17,779 bases of DNA from JBPCOB01 sp051000715 (GCA_051000715.1 JBPCOB010000236.1:1-17779); one strand, 5' to 3'; positions 7,134-14,422 are shown, numbered from the stretch's first letter. Numbers and translations are program-made. The notes: generated from the sequence alone by a model not told the origin.

Positions 7134-8056
7134 CCGCTCTCCAGCAGCCGCAGCCGCACCGCCTTCCGCTGGCGCTGCTCGGGCGGGGCAAGGTCCGCGA
7201 GCTCTACGCGGTGGGCGCCGACGCCGTACTGATCGTGGCGAGCGACCGGATCTCGGCGTACGACGTGGTGCTGCCGACCGAGATTCCGGACAAGGGTGCG
7301 GTGCTCACCGGGCTGACGCTGTGGTGGTTCGAGCAGTTGGCTCAGCTGGTGCCCAACCACCTGCTCACTGCGTCGGTGGCGGACTTCCCGGCCGAGCTGG
7401 CGCCCTACGCCGAGGCGCTGCGGGGCCGGTCGATGCTGTGCCGGCGGCTCGCGATGGTGCCGGTGGAGTGCGTCGCTCGGGGGTACCTGGCCGGCAGCGG
7501 CTGGGTCGACTACGCCGCCACCGGTGCGGTGTGCGGGGTCGAGCTGCCCGCGGGGCTGCGAGAGGGCGACCGGTTGCCGTCCGCGGTGTTCACGCCGGCG
7601 ACGAAGGCAGCCGAGGGCCACGACCAGAACGTCTCCGCTGCAGAGGCGGCCGCTGCGGTCGGTGCCGAGCTCGTCGCCGAGCTCTCGCGGTTGACCCGCG
7701 CGGTCTACAACGCGGCGGCCGAGATCGCGGCGGAGCGCGGCATTTTGCTCGCCGACACCAAGCTGGAGTTCGGCCACGACTCGGGCGGGGTCCTCACCCT
7801 CGGCGACGAGGTGCTGACCCCGGACTCGTCGCGCCTGTGGCCCATCGACCGCTGGTCGCCGGGCGACGCGCAGCCGTCGTACGACAAGCAGTACGTGCGC
7901 GACTGGCTCACGTCCCAGTCCGGCTGGGACCGGCGCTCGACCCCACCACCGCTGCCCGACGACGTCGTACGCCGAACCCGCGACCGCTACGTCGAGGCCT
8001 ACGAGCGCCTCACCGGACGGACGTTCGCCGGCTACCTCGGGCAGTCGCCGGACTAG
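7130..8056 (+). CDS. purC: Phosphoribosylaminoimidazole-succinocarboxamide synthase (SAICAR synthetase)
   Basis: PurC couples aspartate to CAIR using ATP to give SAICAR, the substrate that PurB, encoded just upstream, then cleaves. The 308-residue product shows GRGKVRELYAV and VASDRISAYDVVLPTEIPDKG at the N-terminal lobe, VARGYLAGSGW in the middle, and the C-terminal LADTKLEFG and GDEVLTPDSSRLWP signatures, then SYDKQYVRDWL. Length is normal for actinobacterial PurC. GTG 7130 overlaps the purB stop by four bases, implying translational coupling. The TAG stop at 8054-8056 lies inside a CTAG that also forms the stop codon of the opposing gene, so no intergenic terminator exists at the end of this block. 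Confidence 0.97.
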   Translation: MTALQQPQPHRLPLALLGRGKVRELYAVGADAVLIVASDRISAYDVVLPTEIPDKGAVLTGLTLWWFEQLAQLVPNHLLTASVADFPAELAPYAEALRGRSMLCRRLAMVPVECVARGYLAGSGWVDYAATGAVCGVELPAGLREGDRLPSAVFTPATKAAEGHDQNVSAAEAAAAVGAELVAELSRLTRAVYNAAAEIAAERGILLADTKLEFGHDSGGVLTLGDEVLTPDSSRLWPIDRWSPGDAQPSYDKQYVRDWLTSQSGWDRRSTPPPLPDDVVRRTRDRYVEAYERLTGRTFAGYLGQSPD

Positions 8057-8472
8057 ATGATCTTGATTGTGCGGAAGGCGTTCGCGGTCACGAACTTCCC
8101 GGTGTTCGGGTTGAAGACGCCGAGGCTCGCCTGTGCGAAGGCGACGCCACGCTGAAACGGTCGGTCGAAGGAAGCCGCCGGGACCCGAAACGTCTGCACG
8201 GACCCTGTGCAGGTGATGTTCAGGCCACCGAAGCCGTTGGTCACATGGCTCGAGCTGACGCGCTCGGAGACCTGCACGTTGATCCCGCCTTGGAAGCCCC
8301 GGGGACACTGTACGACGACGCTGGTGATCACCGCCGCCCCGCGTGCCTTGAGTGTCGCGGTTGGGCCGATCGACACATCTGTGGTGGCCGCCTGCGCTAC
8401 GCCACCCACACCGACGACGGCCGCCACCGCGGCAACGACCGACAACCGCCCAACCCGACGCTGTAGTGCCAT
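8053..8472 (-). CDS. Small secreted protein of unknown function
   Basis: The 139-residue product starts with a classic Sec signal peptide: basic n-region (MALQRRVGR), an Ala/Val-rich core and a likely signal peptidase I site after AQA at residue 28. The mature part is about 111 residues, beta-rich in appearance, with two cysteines (Cys56 in VVQCPRGF and Cys88 in NITCTGS) that could form a disulfide outside the cell. I do not recognise a domain or catalytic motif. ATG 8472 was chosen because it begins the signal peptide and is preceded on the minus strand by GGGAAG about eight bases away; the longer open frame adds an unlikely N-terminus. It is convergent with purC with a 4-nt overlap of stop codons, and divergent from purS across 142 nt. 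Confidence 0.75.
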   Translation of the reverse strand: MALQRRVGRLSVVAAVAAVVGVGGVAQAATTDVSIGPTATLKARGAAVITSVVVQCPRGFQGGINVQVSERVSSSHVTNGFGGLNITCTGSVQTFRVPAASFDRPFQRGVAFAQASLGVFNPNTGKFVTANAFRTIKII

Positions 8473-8578
8473 GATCAGATCTTCCCACCGACAGTGTGGC
8501 GAGCATGGGCCATCCGTGCCGCAAAGACAACCCGCTCCGGGAAAATTTGTGCGTCGCCCTCGCGGCCGGGAGGTCACC

Positions 8579-8584
8579 TAGGCT
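8579..8584 (+). promoter_or_regulatory. Candidate -10 element for purS
   Basis: TAGGCT fits the TAnnnT -10 pattern and sits about 30 nt before the purS GTG in the divergent gap 8473-8614. I see no good -35. The rest of the gap should also hold the promoter of the minus-strand secreted-protein gene, but nothing clear could be picked out. Confidence 0.35.
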
Positions 8585-8614
8585 GACCCCTCGCATCCGG
8601 CGAAGGGGGAGCGC

Positions 8615-8860
8615 GTGGCTCGGGTCGTCGTCGAGGTCATGCTCAAGCCGGAGATCCTCGACCCGCAGGGTCAGGCAATTGCCGGCGCGCTGCCCCGCCT
8701 GGGGTTTCCCGGCGTGCGGTCGGTGCGCCAGGGCAAGCGCTTCGAGATCGAGCTGGACGGGGCGCCGGACGGGCAGACCCGGGCCCGGGCCGAGCAGCTG
8801 GCCGAGACCCTGCTGGCCAACCCGGTGATCGAGGACTTCACCGTCCACCTCCGCGACTGA
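8615..8860 (+). CDS. purS: Phosphoribosylformylglycinamidine synthase subunit PurS
   Basis: PurS is the small structural subunit that joins PurQ and PurL in the FGAM synthetase complex (step 4). The 81-residue product has the family pattern: VVVEVMLKPEILDPQG at the start, a central GFPGVRSVRQGKRFEIEL, and a C-terminal AEQLAETLLANPVIEDFTV. Length matches (about 80). GTG 8615 follows a strong AAGGGGGAG ribosome-binding site. purS is usually immediately followed by purQ; here a 70-nt gap, an ATP-binding kinase gene and a further 35 nt separate them. Confidence 0.95.
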   Translation: MARVVVEVMLKPEILDPQGQAIAGALPRLGFPGVRSVRQGKRFEIELDGAPDGQTRARAEQLAETLLANPVIEDFTVHLRD

Positions 8861-8900
8861 GTCGGCGGCCAGCGGTTACACGCTCCAACTCGGCGGGAAC

Positions 8901-8920
8901 CCTCGAAGTAACCGTCGAGG
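8901..8920 (+). promoter_or_regulatory. Small hairpin overlapping the ribosome-binding site of the anti-sigma-like gene
   Basis: CCTCGA (8901-8906) and TCGAGG (8915-8920) are perfect inverted 6-mers around an 8-nt loop. The right arm overlaps the Shine-Dalgarno AGGAGG (8918-8923) of the gene starting at 8931, so folding could limit its translation. In addition, CGGTTAC (8873-8879) and GTAACCG (8908-8914) are inverted half-sites 28 nt apart that could be an operator or an alternative fold. This is inference from sequence symmetry only. Confidence 0.35.
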
Positions 8921-8930
8921 AGGCGCCGCC

Positions 8931-9428
8931 GTGGAGATCAGGCTCACGCTGGCCTTGCCTCGCGACGAGCTCAGTATCCCGGTCGTGCGCCGAGTCCTCG
9001 TTTCGGCGATGAGCGTTCTGGGGGTGAACGCGGACTGCATTGACGACGTCGCCGTGGCGGTCACCGAGGCGTGCACCAACGTGCTCCAGCACGCGGCCGA
9101 CGACGGCGTGGAGTACGAGGTTTCGGTCGGCATCGACCACCACCTCTGTGTCATCGAGGTGTTCGACCGGGGCAGCGGCTTCGACTCGAGCGGGGCGGGT
9201 GACGCGACGGCGGACCTCTCCTCCGAGCGGGGGCGCGGCATTCACCTGATGCGCCAGATGGTCGACCGGGTGAGCTTCGGCAGCCGGCTGCCTGAGCAGG
9301 GCACGATCGTGCACCTCGAGAAACAGCTCTACTGGCCCGAGGGTGCCCCCATCACCCGGCTCTGGGCCAACGGCGGCGAGGCGCAGGCACCGGTCGCGGA
9401 AACCCTCGGATCGAACCCGCTCGGCTAA
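8931..9428 (+). CDS. RsbW/SpoIIAB-like ATP-binding protein (putative anti-sigma factor / serine kinase)
   Basis: The 165-residue product has the GHKL-type ATPase fold of anti-sigma serine kinases. The N box is VTEACTNVLQHA with Glu46, Asn50 and His54. The G1 box is FDRGSGFD (Asp79, Gly81, Gly83), and GRGIHLMRQMVD near 101-112 is the G2-type glycine loop. Such proteins bind ATP, sequester an alternative sigma factor and phosphorylate an anti-anti-sigma partner. No STAS-domain antagonist or SigB/SigF-type sigma gene lies beside it, so its partner is elsewhere. About 30 residues after the fold (rich in Ala, Gly and Pro) are an extra C-terminal tail. GTG 8931 is preceded by AGGAGG. The location between purS and purQ, same strand, 70 and 35 nt from its neighbours, is unusual and would let a regulator share mRNA with purine genes. 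Confidence 0.88.
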   Translation: MEIRLTLALPRDELSIPVVRRVLVSAMSVLGVNADCIDDVAVAVTEACTNVLQHAADDGVEYEVSVGIDHHLCVIEVFDRGSGFDSSGAGDATADLSSERGRGIHLMRQMVDRVSFGSRLPEQGTIVHLEKQLYWPEGAPITRLWANGGEAQAPVAETLGSNPLG

Positions 9429-9430
9429 AC
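9425..9430 (+). promoter_or_regulatory. Candidate -10 element for purQ-purL
   Basis: TAAACT overlaps the stop codon (TAA 9426-9428) of the preceding gene and lies 33 nt before the purQ ATG. It matches TAnnnT, but there is no clear -35, so internal transcription of purQL from here is only a possibility. Confidence 0.3.
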
Positions 9431-9463
9431 TGGGTCCCCCACCGCGAACGCCGGAGTGCCCGT

Positions 9464-10150
9464 ATGACCAGTATCGGAGTCCGGATCGGCGTCGTGACCT
9501 TTCCCGGCTCGCTGGACGACCGGGATGCCCTTCGCGCCGTACGCCGCGCAGGTGGCGAGCCGGTAGCACTCTGGCACTCCGACGCCGATCTGGGCGGGGC
9601 GGACGCCGTGATACTGCCCGGCGGCTTCTCCTACGGCGACTACCTGCGGGCGGGGGCCATCGCCCGGTTCGCTCCGGTCATGACCGCGGTCGCGGAAGCC
9701 GCCCGCGGCGGCCTGCCGGTGCTCGGCATCTGCAACGGGTTCCAGGTGCTGTGCGAGTCCCACCTGCTGCCCGGAGCGCTGGTCCGCAACGCCGGCCTGC
9801 ACTTCCAGTGCCGGGAGGTCCGGGTCCGCGTCCAGAACGCTCGGACCGCGTGGACGGCGGCGTACGCCGAAGGCAGCGAGATCGTGCTGCCGCTCAAGAA
9901 CGGCGAGGGCTGCTACGTCGCCGACGAGCGAACCCTCGACGAGCTCGAGGGGCAGGGCCGGGTCGTCCTGCGGTACGCCGGCAACGCGCCGAACGGCTCG
10001 CTGCGCGCCATCGCCGGCATCGCCAATGCGGCCGGCAACGTTGTCGGCGTCATGCCGCACCCCGAACACGCGGTGGAGGCCCTCACCGGGGCGGGCGAGG
10101 ACGGCCTCGGCATGTTCCGGTCGGTCCTGCGGGCGCTGGCCGCCGCATGA
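9464..10150 (+). CDS. purQ: Phosphoribosylformylglycinamidine synthase subunit PurQ (glutaminase)
   Basis: PurQ is the class I glutamine amidotransferase that supplies ammonia to PurL in FGAM synthesis. The 228-residue product has the oxyanion/N-terminal region VTFPGSLDDRDA, LPGGFSYGDYLRAGAIA, and the nucleophile elbow LGICNGFQVL with Cys90. The His199 and Glu201 of MPHPEHAVE complete the triad. Length is typical. ATG 9464 has a GGAG about eight bases upstream. The stop overlaps the purL start (ATGA, 10147-10150), so the two subunits are translationally coupled. It appears fully intact. Confidence 0.97.
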   Translation: MTSIGVRIGVVTFPGSLDDRDALRAVRRAGGEPVALWHSDADLGGADAVILPGGFSYGDYLRAGAIARFAPVMTAVAEAARGGLPVLGICNGFQVLCESHLLPGALVRNAGLHFQCREVRVRVQNARTAWTAAYAEGSEIVLPLKNGEGCYVADERTLDELEGQGRVVLRYAGNAPNGSLRAIAGIANAAGNVVGVMPHPEHAVEALTGAGEDGLGMFRSVLRALAAA

Positions 10151-12390
10151 TCGACACGGTCGAGCTGGCGGCCAAGGACCCGGACGCCATCCAGCCGTAC
10201 GCCGACCTCGGGTTGCGCGCCGATGAGTACCAGCGGATCCGCGCCGTCCTCGACCGCCGCCCGACGGACACCGAGCTCGCGATGTACAGCGTCATGTGGA
10301 GCGAACACTGCTCGTACAAGAGCTCCAAGGTGCACCTGCGACAGCTCGGCGACAAGGCCCCCGCCAGCGAGCGGCTGCTGGTCGGCATGGGCGAGAACGC
10401 CGGCGTCGTCGACGTCGGGCACGGTCTGGCGGTCACCTTCAAGATCGAAAGCCACAACCACCCGAGCTTCCTGGAGCCCTACCAAGGGGCGGCGACCGGC
10501 GTGGGCGGCATCGTCCGCGACATCCTTACGATGGGCGCGCGTCCGGTGGCGGTCATGGACTCGTTGCGGTTCGGCGACGCGGCGGCGCCCGACACCGCCA
10601 GGGTGCTGCCCGGAGTCGTGGCCGGCGTCGGGGGCTATGGCAACTGCCTGGGCCTGCCCAACATCGGCGGCGAGGTCGTCTTCGACCCGGCGTACGCCGG
10701 GAACCCGCTGGTCAATGCCCTCTGCGTCGGTGTGCTGCCGGTCGACCGGATCCAGCGCTCGGCGGCGAGGGGTGCCGGCGCCGCCGTGGTGCTGCTCGGC
10801 GCCAAGACCGGCCGGGACGGCATCGGCGGCGTCTCGGTGCTGGCCAGCGCCGGCTTCGACGACAGCGGAGGACCGACCCGGCGACCGGCGGTGCAGGTCG
10901 GCGACCCGTTCACCGAGAAGCTGCTCATCGAGTGCTGCCTGGAGCTCTTCGACCGCGGCCTGGTCACCGGCATCCAGGATCTCGGCGGTGCCGGGCTGAC
11001 CTGCGCCCTGTCCGAGACGGCGAGCGCCGGTGGCTCGGGCATGGCGGTCGAGCTCGAGCGGGTGCCGCTGCGCGAGGCGTCGATGGACCCGCTGGAGATA
11101 CTCACCAGCGAGTCCCAGGAGCGGATGCTGGCCATCGTCGCAGCCGCGGACATCAACGACGTGCTCGCCCGAGCCGATCGTTGGGGCGTGCTCGCAACCG
11201 TTCTCGGTGAGGTCACCGACACCGGCCGGCTGCAGGTGAGCTGGCGCGGTGAGGACGTGGTCGACGTACCGCCGGGCTCGCTCGCCGACGAAGGGCCGGT
11301 CTACCAGCGGCCGATGGCCCGGCCGCCCGGCCTGGACGCGCTGCAGGCCGGCGACCCGGCCCAGCTGGCCCGGCCGCGGACCGGAGCGGAGCTGCGGGAG
11401 ACGCTGCTCCGCCTGGTCGCCAGCCCCAACCTGTGTTCCCGCGGTTGGGTGACCGAGCAGTACGACCGCTACGTCCAGGGCAATACGGTGCTGGCCATGC
11501 CTGGCGACGCGGGCGTCGTCCGGCTCTGCGAGGAGACGGGGCTCGGCGTCGCGCTGGCCACCGATGGCAACGGCCGCTACGCCGCCCTCGATCCGTACGC
11601 CGGTGCCCAGCTGGCCCTGGCCGAGGCCTACCGCAACGTGGCCGTGACCGGTGCCCGCCCGATCGCCGTCACGAACTGCCTGAACTTCGGCAGCCCGGAG
11701 GACCCGGCAGTGATGTGGCAGTTCGCCGAGGCGGTGCGCGGGTTGGCCGACGGCTGCCGGGTCCTCGGTACGCCGGTGACCGGTGGCAACGTGAGCTTCT
11801 ACAACACCACCGGCGAGACCGCGATCCACCCCACGCCGGTGGTCGGCGTGCTGGGCGTGCTGGACGACGTCGCCCGGCGTACGCCGATGGGCTGGCGCGA
11901 CGCGGGGGACGTCCTGTTGCTGCTCGGCGACACTCGGGACGAGCTCGGTGGCTCGGAGTGGGCCTGGGTCACGCACGGGCATCTTGGCGGCCGGCCGCCG
12001 GCGGTCGACCTGGCTGCGGAGTCGGCGCTGGCCGGCGTCCTGGTCGCCGGAGCTGAGAACGGTTTGCTCACCGCCGCCCACGATCTGTCCGACGGCGGCC
12101 TGGCGCAGGCGCTGGTGGAGAGCGCCCTGCATGGCGACATCGGCGCTCGCGTGCTCGTCGCGGGAGACCCGTTCGTCGCGCTGTTCAGCGAATCGGGCGC
12201 CCGGGTGCTGGTCGCCGTGTCCAGGGGCGCGGCCGAGCGCTTGGGCGAGATGTGCCGCCACGCCGGGGTGCGCACCACCCGGGTGGGCCAGGTGGGTGGC
12301 GACGCGCTGGAGGTGGCCGGGCAGTTCGCCGTACCCCTGACGGAGCTGCGGGCGGCGCACGAGGGCACGCTGCCCCGCCTCTTCGGCTAA
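10147..12390 (+). CDS. purL: Phosphoribosylformylglycinamidine synthase subunit PurL (small type)
   Basis: PurL is the ATP-dependent synthetase subunit that converts FGAR to FGAM with ammonia from PurQ. At 747 residues it is the small form, which needs separate PurS and PurQ; both are encoded upstream. Motifs include MYSVMWSEHCSYKSSK with His54, KIESHNHPS, the first-half GVGGIVRDILTMGARPVA, GIQDLGGAGLTCALSETAS, TSESQERML, and the second-half VTGGNVSFYNTTGE and AAHDLSDGGLAQAL. ATG 10147 overlaps the purQ stop by four bases. The open frame extends far upstream into purQ but the ATG start gives the family-typical N-terminus (VELAAKDPD). It is followed by a 90-nt gap before a regulator gene on the same strand. 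Confidence 0.97.
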   Translation: MIDTVELAAKDPDAIQPYADLGLRADEYQRIRAVLDRRPTDTELAMYSVMWSEHCSYKSSKVHLRQLGDKAPASERLLVGMGENAGVVDVGHGLAVTFKIESHNHPSFLEPYQGAATGVGGIVRDILTMGARPVAVMDSLRFGDAAAPDTARVLPGVVAGVGGYGNCLGLPNIGGEVVFDPAYAGNPLVNALCVGVLPVDRIQRSAARGAGAAVVLLGAKTGRDGIGGVSVLASAGFDDSGGPTRRPAVQVGDPFTEKLLIECCLELFDRGLVTGIQDLGGAGLTCALSETASAGGSGMAVELERVPLREASMDPLEILTSESQERMLAIVAAADINDVLARADRWGVLATVLGEVTDTGRLQVSWRGEDVVDVPPGSLADEGPVYQRPMARPPGLDALQAGDPAQLARPRTGAELRETLLRLVASPNLCSRGWVTEQYDRYVQGNTVLAMPGDAGVVRLCEETGLGVALATDGNGRYAALDPYAGAQLALAEAYRNVAVTGARPIAVTNCLNFGSPEDPAVMWQFAEAVRGLADGCRVLGTPVTGGNVSFYNTTGETAIHPTPVVGVLGVLDDVARRTPMGWRDAGDVLLLLGDTRDELGGSEWAWVTHGHLGGRPPAVDLAAESALAGVLVAGAENGLLTAAHDLSDGGLAQALVESALHGDIGARVLVAGDPFVALFSESGARVLVAVSRGAAERLGEMCRHAGVRTTRVGQVGGDALEVAGQFAVPLTELRAAHEGTLPRLFG

Positions 12391-12480
12391 CGTCGACAAC
12401 AGCACAACCGGCTGTCGCCCTCGGCTCCGCGCGACGGTATCGTCGGGTCGCTCCTTCTGATCTGAGGCAGACGGTGGTGA

Positions 12481-13467
12481 GTGCCCGTGCTGCAAGCGCT
12501 CGGTGTCAACGCCGAAGCGGAGATCGTGTACCGGACCATGCTGGCTGCGCCGGCGAGCTGCATCACGGAGATCGCCGCCGGGTTGGGGCTCTCCGACGAG
12601 GAGGTGCGCAAACGGCTGGACGAGCTGGCCGAGTTGTCCCTGCTGCGGCCATCCTGGGACGTCCCCGGGACCGTGCGCCCGATCAGCCCGGACATTGGCC
12701 TGACCGCCCTGCTGGCTCGGCAGCAGGCGGAGATCGCGCGCCAGCAGCAGCTCGTCGAGCAGAGCCGGTCGGCGATGGTCACGTTCGTGGCGCAGTTCGC
12801 CGCCAGTGAGAGCGGGCGCTCCCAGAACTCGATGGAGGAGCTACAGGGGCTCGACGGCGTCCGTTCGAAACTGGAGCAGCTCTCCGCGTTGACCCGGCAC
12901 GAGATGGTCTCGTTCCAGCCAGGGGTGATGAGCGAGCAGTCGAGGAATGCCTGCCAGCCGCTCGACGAGGCGTCTCTGCGGCGCGGTATCCGCATGCGGG
13001 ACGTCTACATGGACAGCATGCGCAACGACCGCCCGACCCGCAGGTACGTCGAGTGGACCTGCGAGCGGGGCGCGCAAGCCCGGACGGTGCCGACCCTGCC
13101 GATGCGGATGATCGTGTTCGACCGTGAGGTGGCGGTGATCCCGCTGGATCCGGAGCATTCCCGCCGGGGCGCGCTGGTGACCCGCAGCAAAGCCGCAGTG
13201 ACTGCACTGCTGGCCTTGTTCGAGCGGGTATGGGAGCGTGCGACGCCGCTCGGCCAGCCCGCCGCGTCCTGCGCCGGCGGTCCCACCCCGCAGGAGAAGG
13301 CGCTGTTGCGCATGCTGACCGTCGGCGGCAAGGACGAGGCTGCCGCGCGATCGCTGGGCGTTTCGGTGCGGACGGTGCGGCGGATGATGGCGGAGCTGAT
13401 GGAGCGGCTGGGAGCAACAAGTCGCTTCCAGGCCTGCGTCAACGCCGCGCGCGAGGGCTGGGTTTGA
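12481..13467 (+). CDS. TrmB-like / LuxR-type helix-turn-helix transcriptional regulator
   Basis: The 328-residue protein carries two DNA-binding-type regions. Residues about 10-60 resemble a TrmB/winged-helix domain (EIVYRTMLAAPASCITEIAAGLGLSDEEVRKRLDEL). A Gln/Arg-rich, probably coiled-coil helix follows at about 77-97 (ARQQAEIARQQQLVEQSR). The central part, about 105-255, is like the effector region found in such regulators. The C-terminal 60 residues from Thr269 form a LuxR-type HTH: TPQEKALLRML, AAARSLGVSVRTVRRMMAELMERLGATSRF. This layout is common in streptomycete-type regulators, but the ligand and targets are unknown. GTG 12481 follows directly after an in-frame TGA, so it is the earliest possible start; the Shine-Dalgarno is weak (GGTGGTGA). 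It could regulate the downstream cell-wall hydrolase or the purine genes, but no direct evidence exists. Confidence 0.82.
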   Translation: MPVLQALGVNAEAEIVYRTMLAAPASCITEIAAGLGLSDEEVRKRLDELAELSLLRPSWDVPGTVRPISPDIGLTALLARQQAEIARQQQLVEQSRSAMVTFVAQFAASESGRSQNSMEELQGLDGVRSKLEQLSALTRHEMVSFQPGVMSEQSRNACQPLDEASLRRGIRMRDVYMDSMRNDRPTRRYVEWTCERGAQARTVPTLPMRMIVFDREVAVIPLDPEHSRRGALVTRSKAAVTALLALFERVWERATPLGQPAASCAGGPTPQEKALLRMLTVGGKDEAAARSLGVSVRTVRRMMAELMERLGATSRFQACVNAAREGWV

Positions 13468-13476
13468 GCTCGGCAA

Positions 13477-13513
13477 ATGTCCGTCTGACCTTGGTGTGGC
13501 ACTGAGCGGACAT
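13477..13513 (+). repeat. Inverted repeat after the regulator gene
   Basis: ATGTCCG (13477-13483) and CGGACAT (13507-13513) are perfect 7-bp inverted arms with a 23-nt spacer, starting 10 nt after the regulator's stop. It could be a terminator-like hairpin or paired operator half-sites for the regulator. There is no T tract. The remainder of the 150-nt gap holds no clear promoter, apart from a weak TAGCGT at about 13563-13568. Confidence 0.35.
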
Positions 13514-13617
13514 GGCCACTCTCTGACAGCGGCCGATGGTTCCGTCAAGGCATGGCAGCCCCTAGCGTCGAATTCGCTCGGTATTCCGGCCGCAGCTCAT
13601 CGACGAAGGAAGAGGCC

Positions 13618-14357
13618 ATGTCTTCGTCCGGCGTACTGGTCGTACCGGCGCACTGTCAGTGGTGGTCGCCACCGCGGTGGCGGTCACACCAGGGATCTCC
13701 ACGGCACAGAACGGCTACCACATCGAGACCCACGGCACGGCGCTCACCGTCCGGTCGGGACCCGGCACGGGCTACGCCGCGGTCGGCACGATCAAGGACG
13801 GGACCCCGGTCGACATCGGCTGCCAGGCCTACGGCACGGCGGTGACCGGCACGTTCGGCACCAGCAAGGTCTGGGACCGTATCGGCAAGGGCCGGTTCGT
13901 CGCGGACACCTACGTCTACACCGGGCACGAGGGCAAGTTCCTGGCCACCTGCCCGAAGCAGAGCCAGCCCGCACTTAAGAACGACTACCCCTACAGCGGC
14001 CAGACGAGCGGCATCGACCCGTGGAACTTCTACAAGGGCCAGTGCACCTCATTCGTCGCCTGGCGGCTGAACGACCGCCGTGGGATCAATTTCAACAACT
14101 ACTGGCGGGGCCAGCACTTCGGAAATGCCAACCTCTGGGAGGGGGCCGCCCGCAACCTGGGCATTGCGGTAAACAACCAACCCAAGGTGGGCGCGGTCGC
14201 GCAGTGGAACTCCGGCTCCTACGGTCACGTCGCCTGGGTCACCCGCGTGAACAGCAACAACACGGTGACGATCGAGGAGTACAACTACGTCAACCCCGGT
14301 CACTACGACTACCGGACCCTCAGCGTCGGCAGCGTCGAGAACTTCATCCACTTCTGA
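13618..14357 (+). CDS. Secreted SH3b-CHAP cell-wall hydrolase, probable 1-nt frame error in the signal peptide
   Basis: The main frame (open from 13659 GTG to TGA 14355-14357) encodes an SH3b-like domain (TALTVRSGPGTGYAAVGTIKDG through FVADTYVYT). A CHAP domain follows, with the catalytic Cys codon at 14043-14045 (GQCTSF), His codon at 14226-14228 (GHVAWV) and the IEEYN motif. CHAP enzymes are amidases or endopeptidases that cut peptidoglycan. In this frame, codons 13623-13700 read FVRRTGRTGALSVVVATAVAV then ISTAQ: a complete signal peptide but with no start codon. An ATG at 13618 with an excellent ribosome-binding site (GAAGGAAGAGG) is one frame off; one extra base near 13621-13626 would join them. 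So the real gene probably starts at 13618, and either the sequence has a one-base deletion or the gene is mutated. A conventional caller would start at GTG 13659 with a signal peptide lacking its basic end. Confidence 0.8.
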
Positions 14358-14369
14358 TCCACCTCGGCG

Positions 14370-14387
14370 CACCACCGGCCGGTGGTG
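14370..14387 (+). terminator. 18-bp perfect palindrome after the CHAP gene, terminator-like or operator
   Basis: CACCACCGGCCGGTGGTG is perfectly self-complementary and begins 12 nt after the CHAP stop. As RNA it gives a 7-bp GC-rich stem with a GGCC loop. There is no T tract, but actinobacterial intrinsic terminators often lack one. It also lies about 22 nt upstream of the candidate -10 of the next gene, so an operator for a dimeric repressor is an alternative. Confidence 0.45.
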
Positions 14388-14408
14388 TCGCGGGCTTCGC
14401 TCTCTCGC

Positions 14409-14414
14409 TAGCCT
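14409..14414 (+). promoter_or_regulatory. Candidate -10 element for a leaderless transcript of the MDMPI-fold gene
   Basis: TAGCCT ends eight bases before GTG 14423, the spacing expected for leaderless transcription. The same hexamer stands just before vapB. No Shine-Dalgarno is present before this GTG, in agreement. The -35 is not clear. Confidence 0.4.
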
Positions 14415-14422
14415 TGCCGGTC

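Noticed and set aside
12391..12480. Terminator between purL and the regulator gene
   Set aside because: Only short 5-bp symmetries (CGACG/CGTCG at 12432-12445 and ACAGC/GCTGT nearby) are present; too weak to call.
9913..12495. An 860-codon open frame on the minus strand opposite purL, and similar long minus- or alternate-frame ORFs (548-2680, 1594-3843, 5775-6959, 16562-17779)
   Set aside because: They are mirror frames of strongly G/C-biased real genes; their translations are Arg/Gly/Pro/His-rich, show no domain and overlap confidently identified genes.
13552..13845. A 97-codon + frame including the ATG at 13618
   Set aside because: It has the good ribosome-binding site but the product after the ATG is meaningless, while the other frame carries the signal peptide and domains. 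Treated as evidence for a frame error instead.
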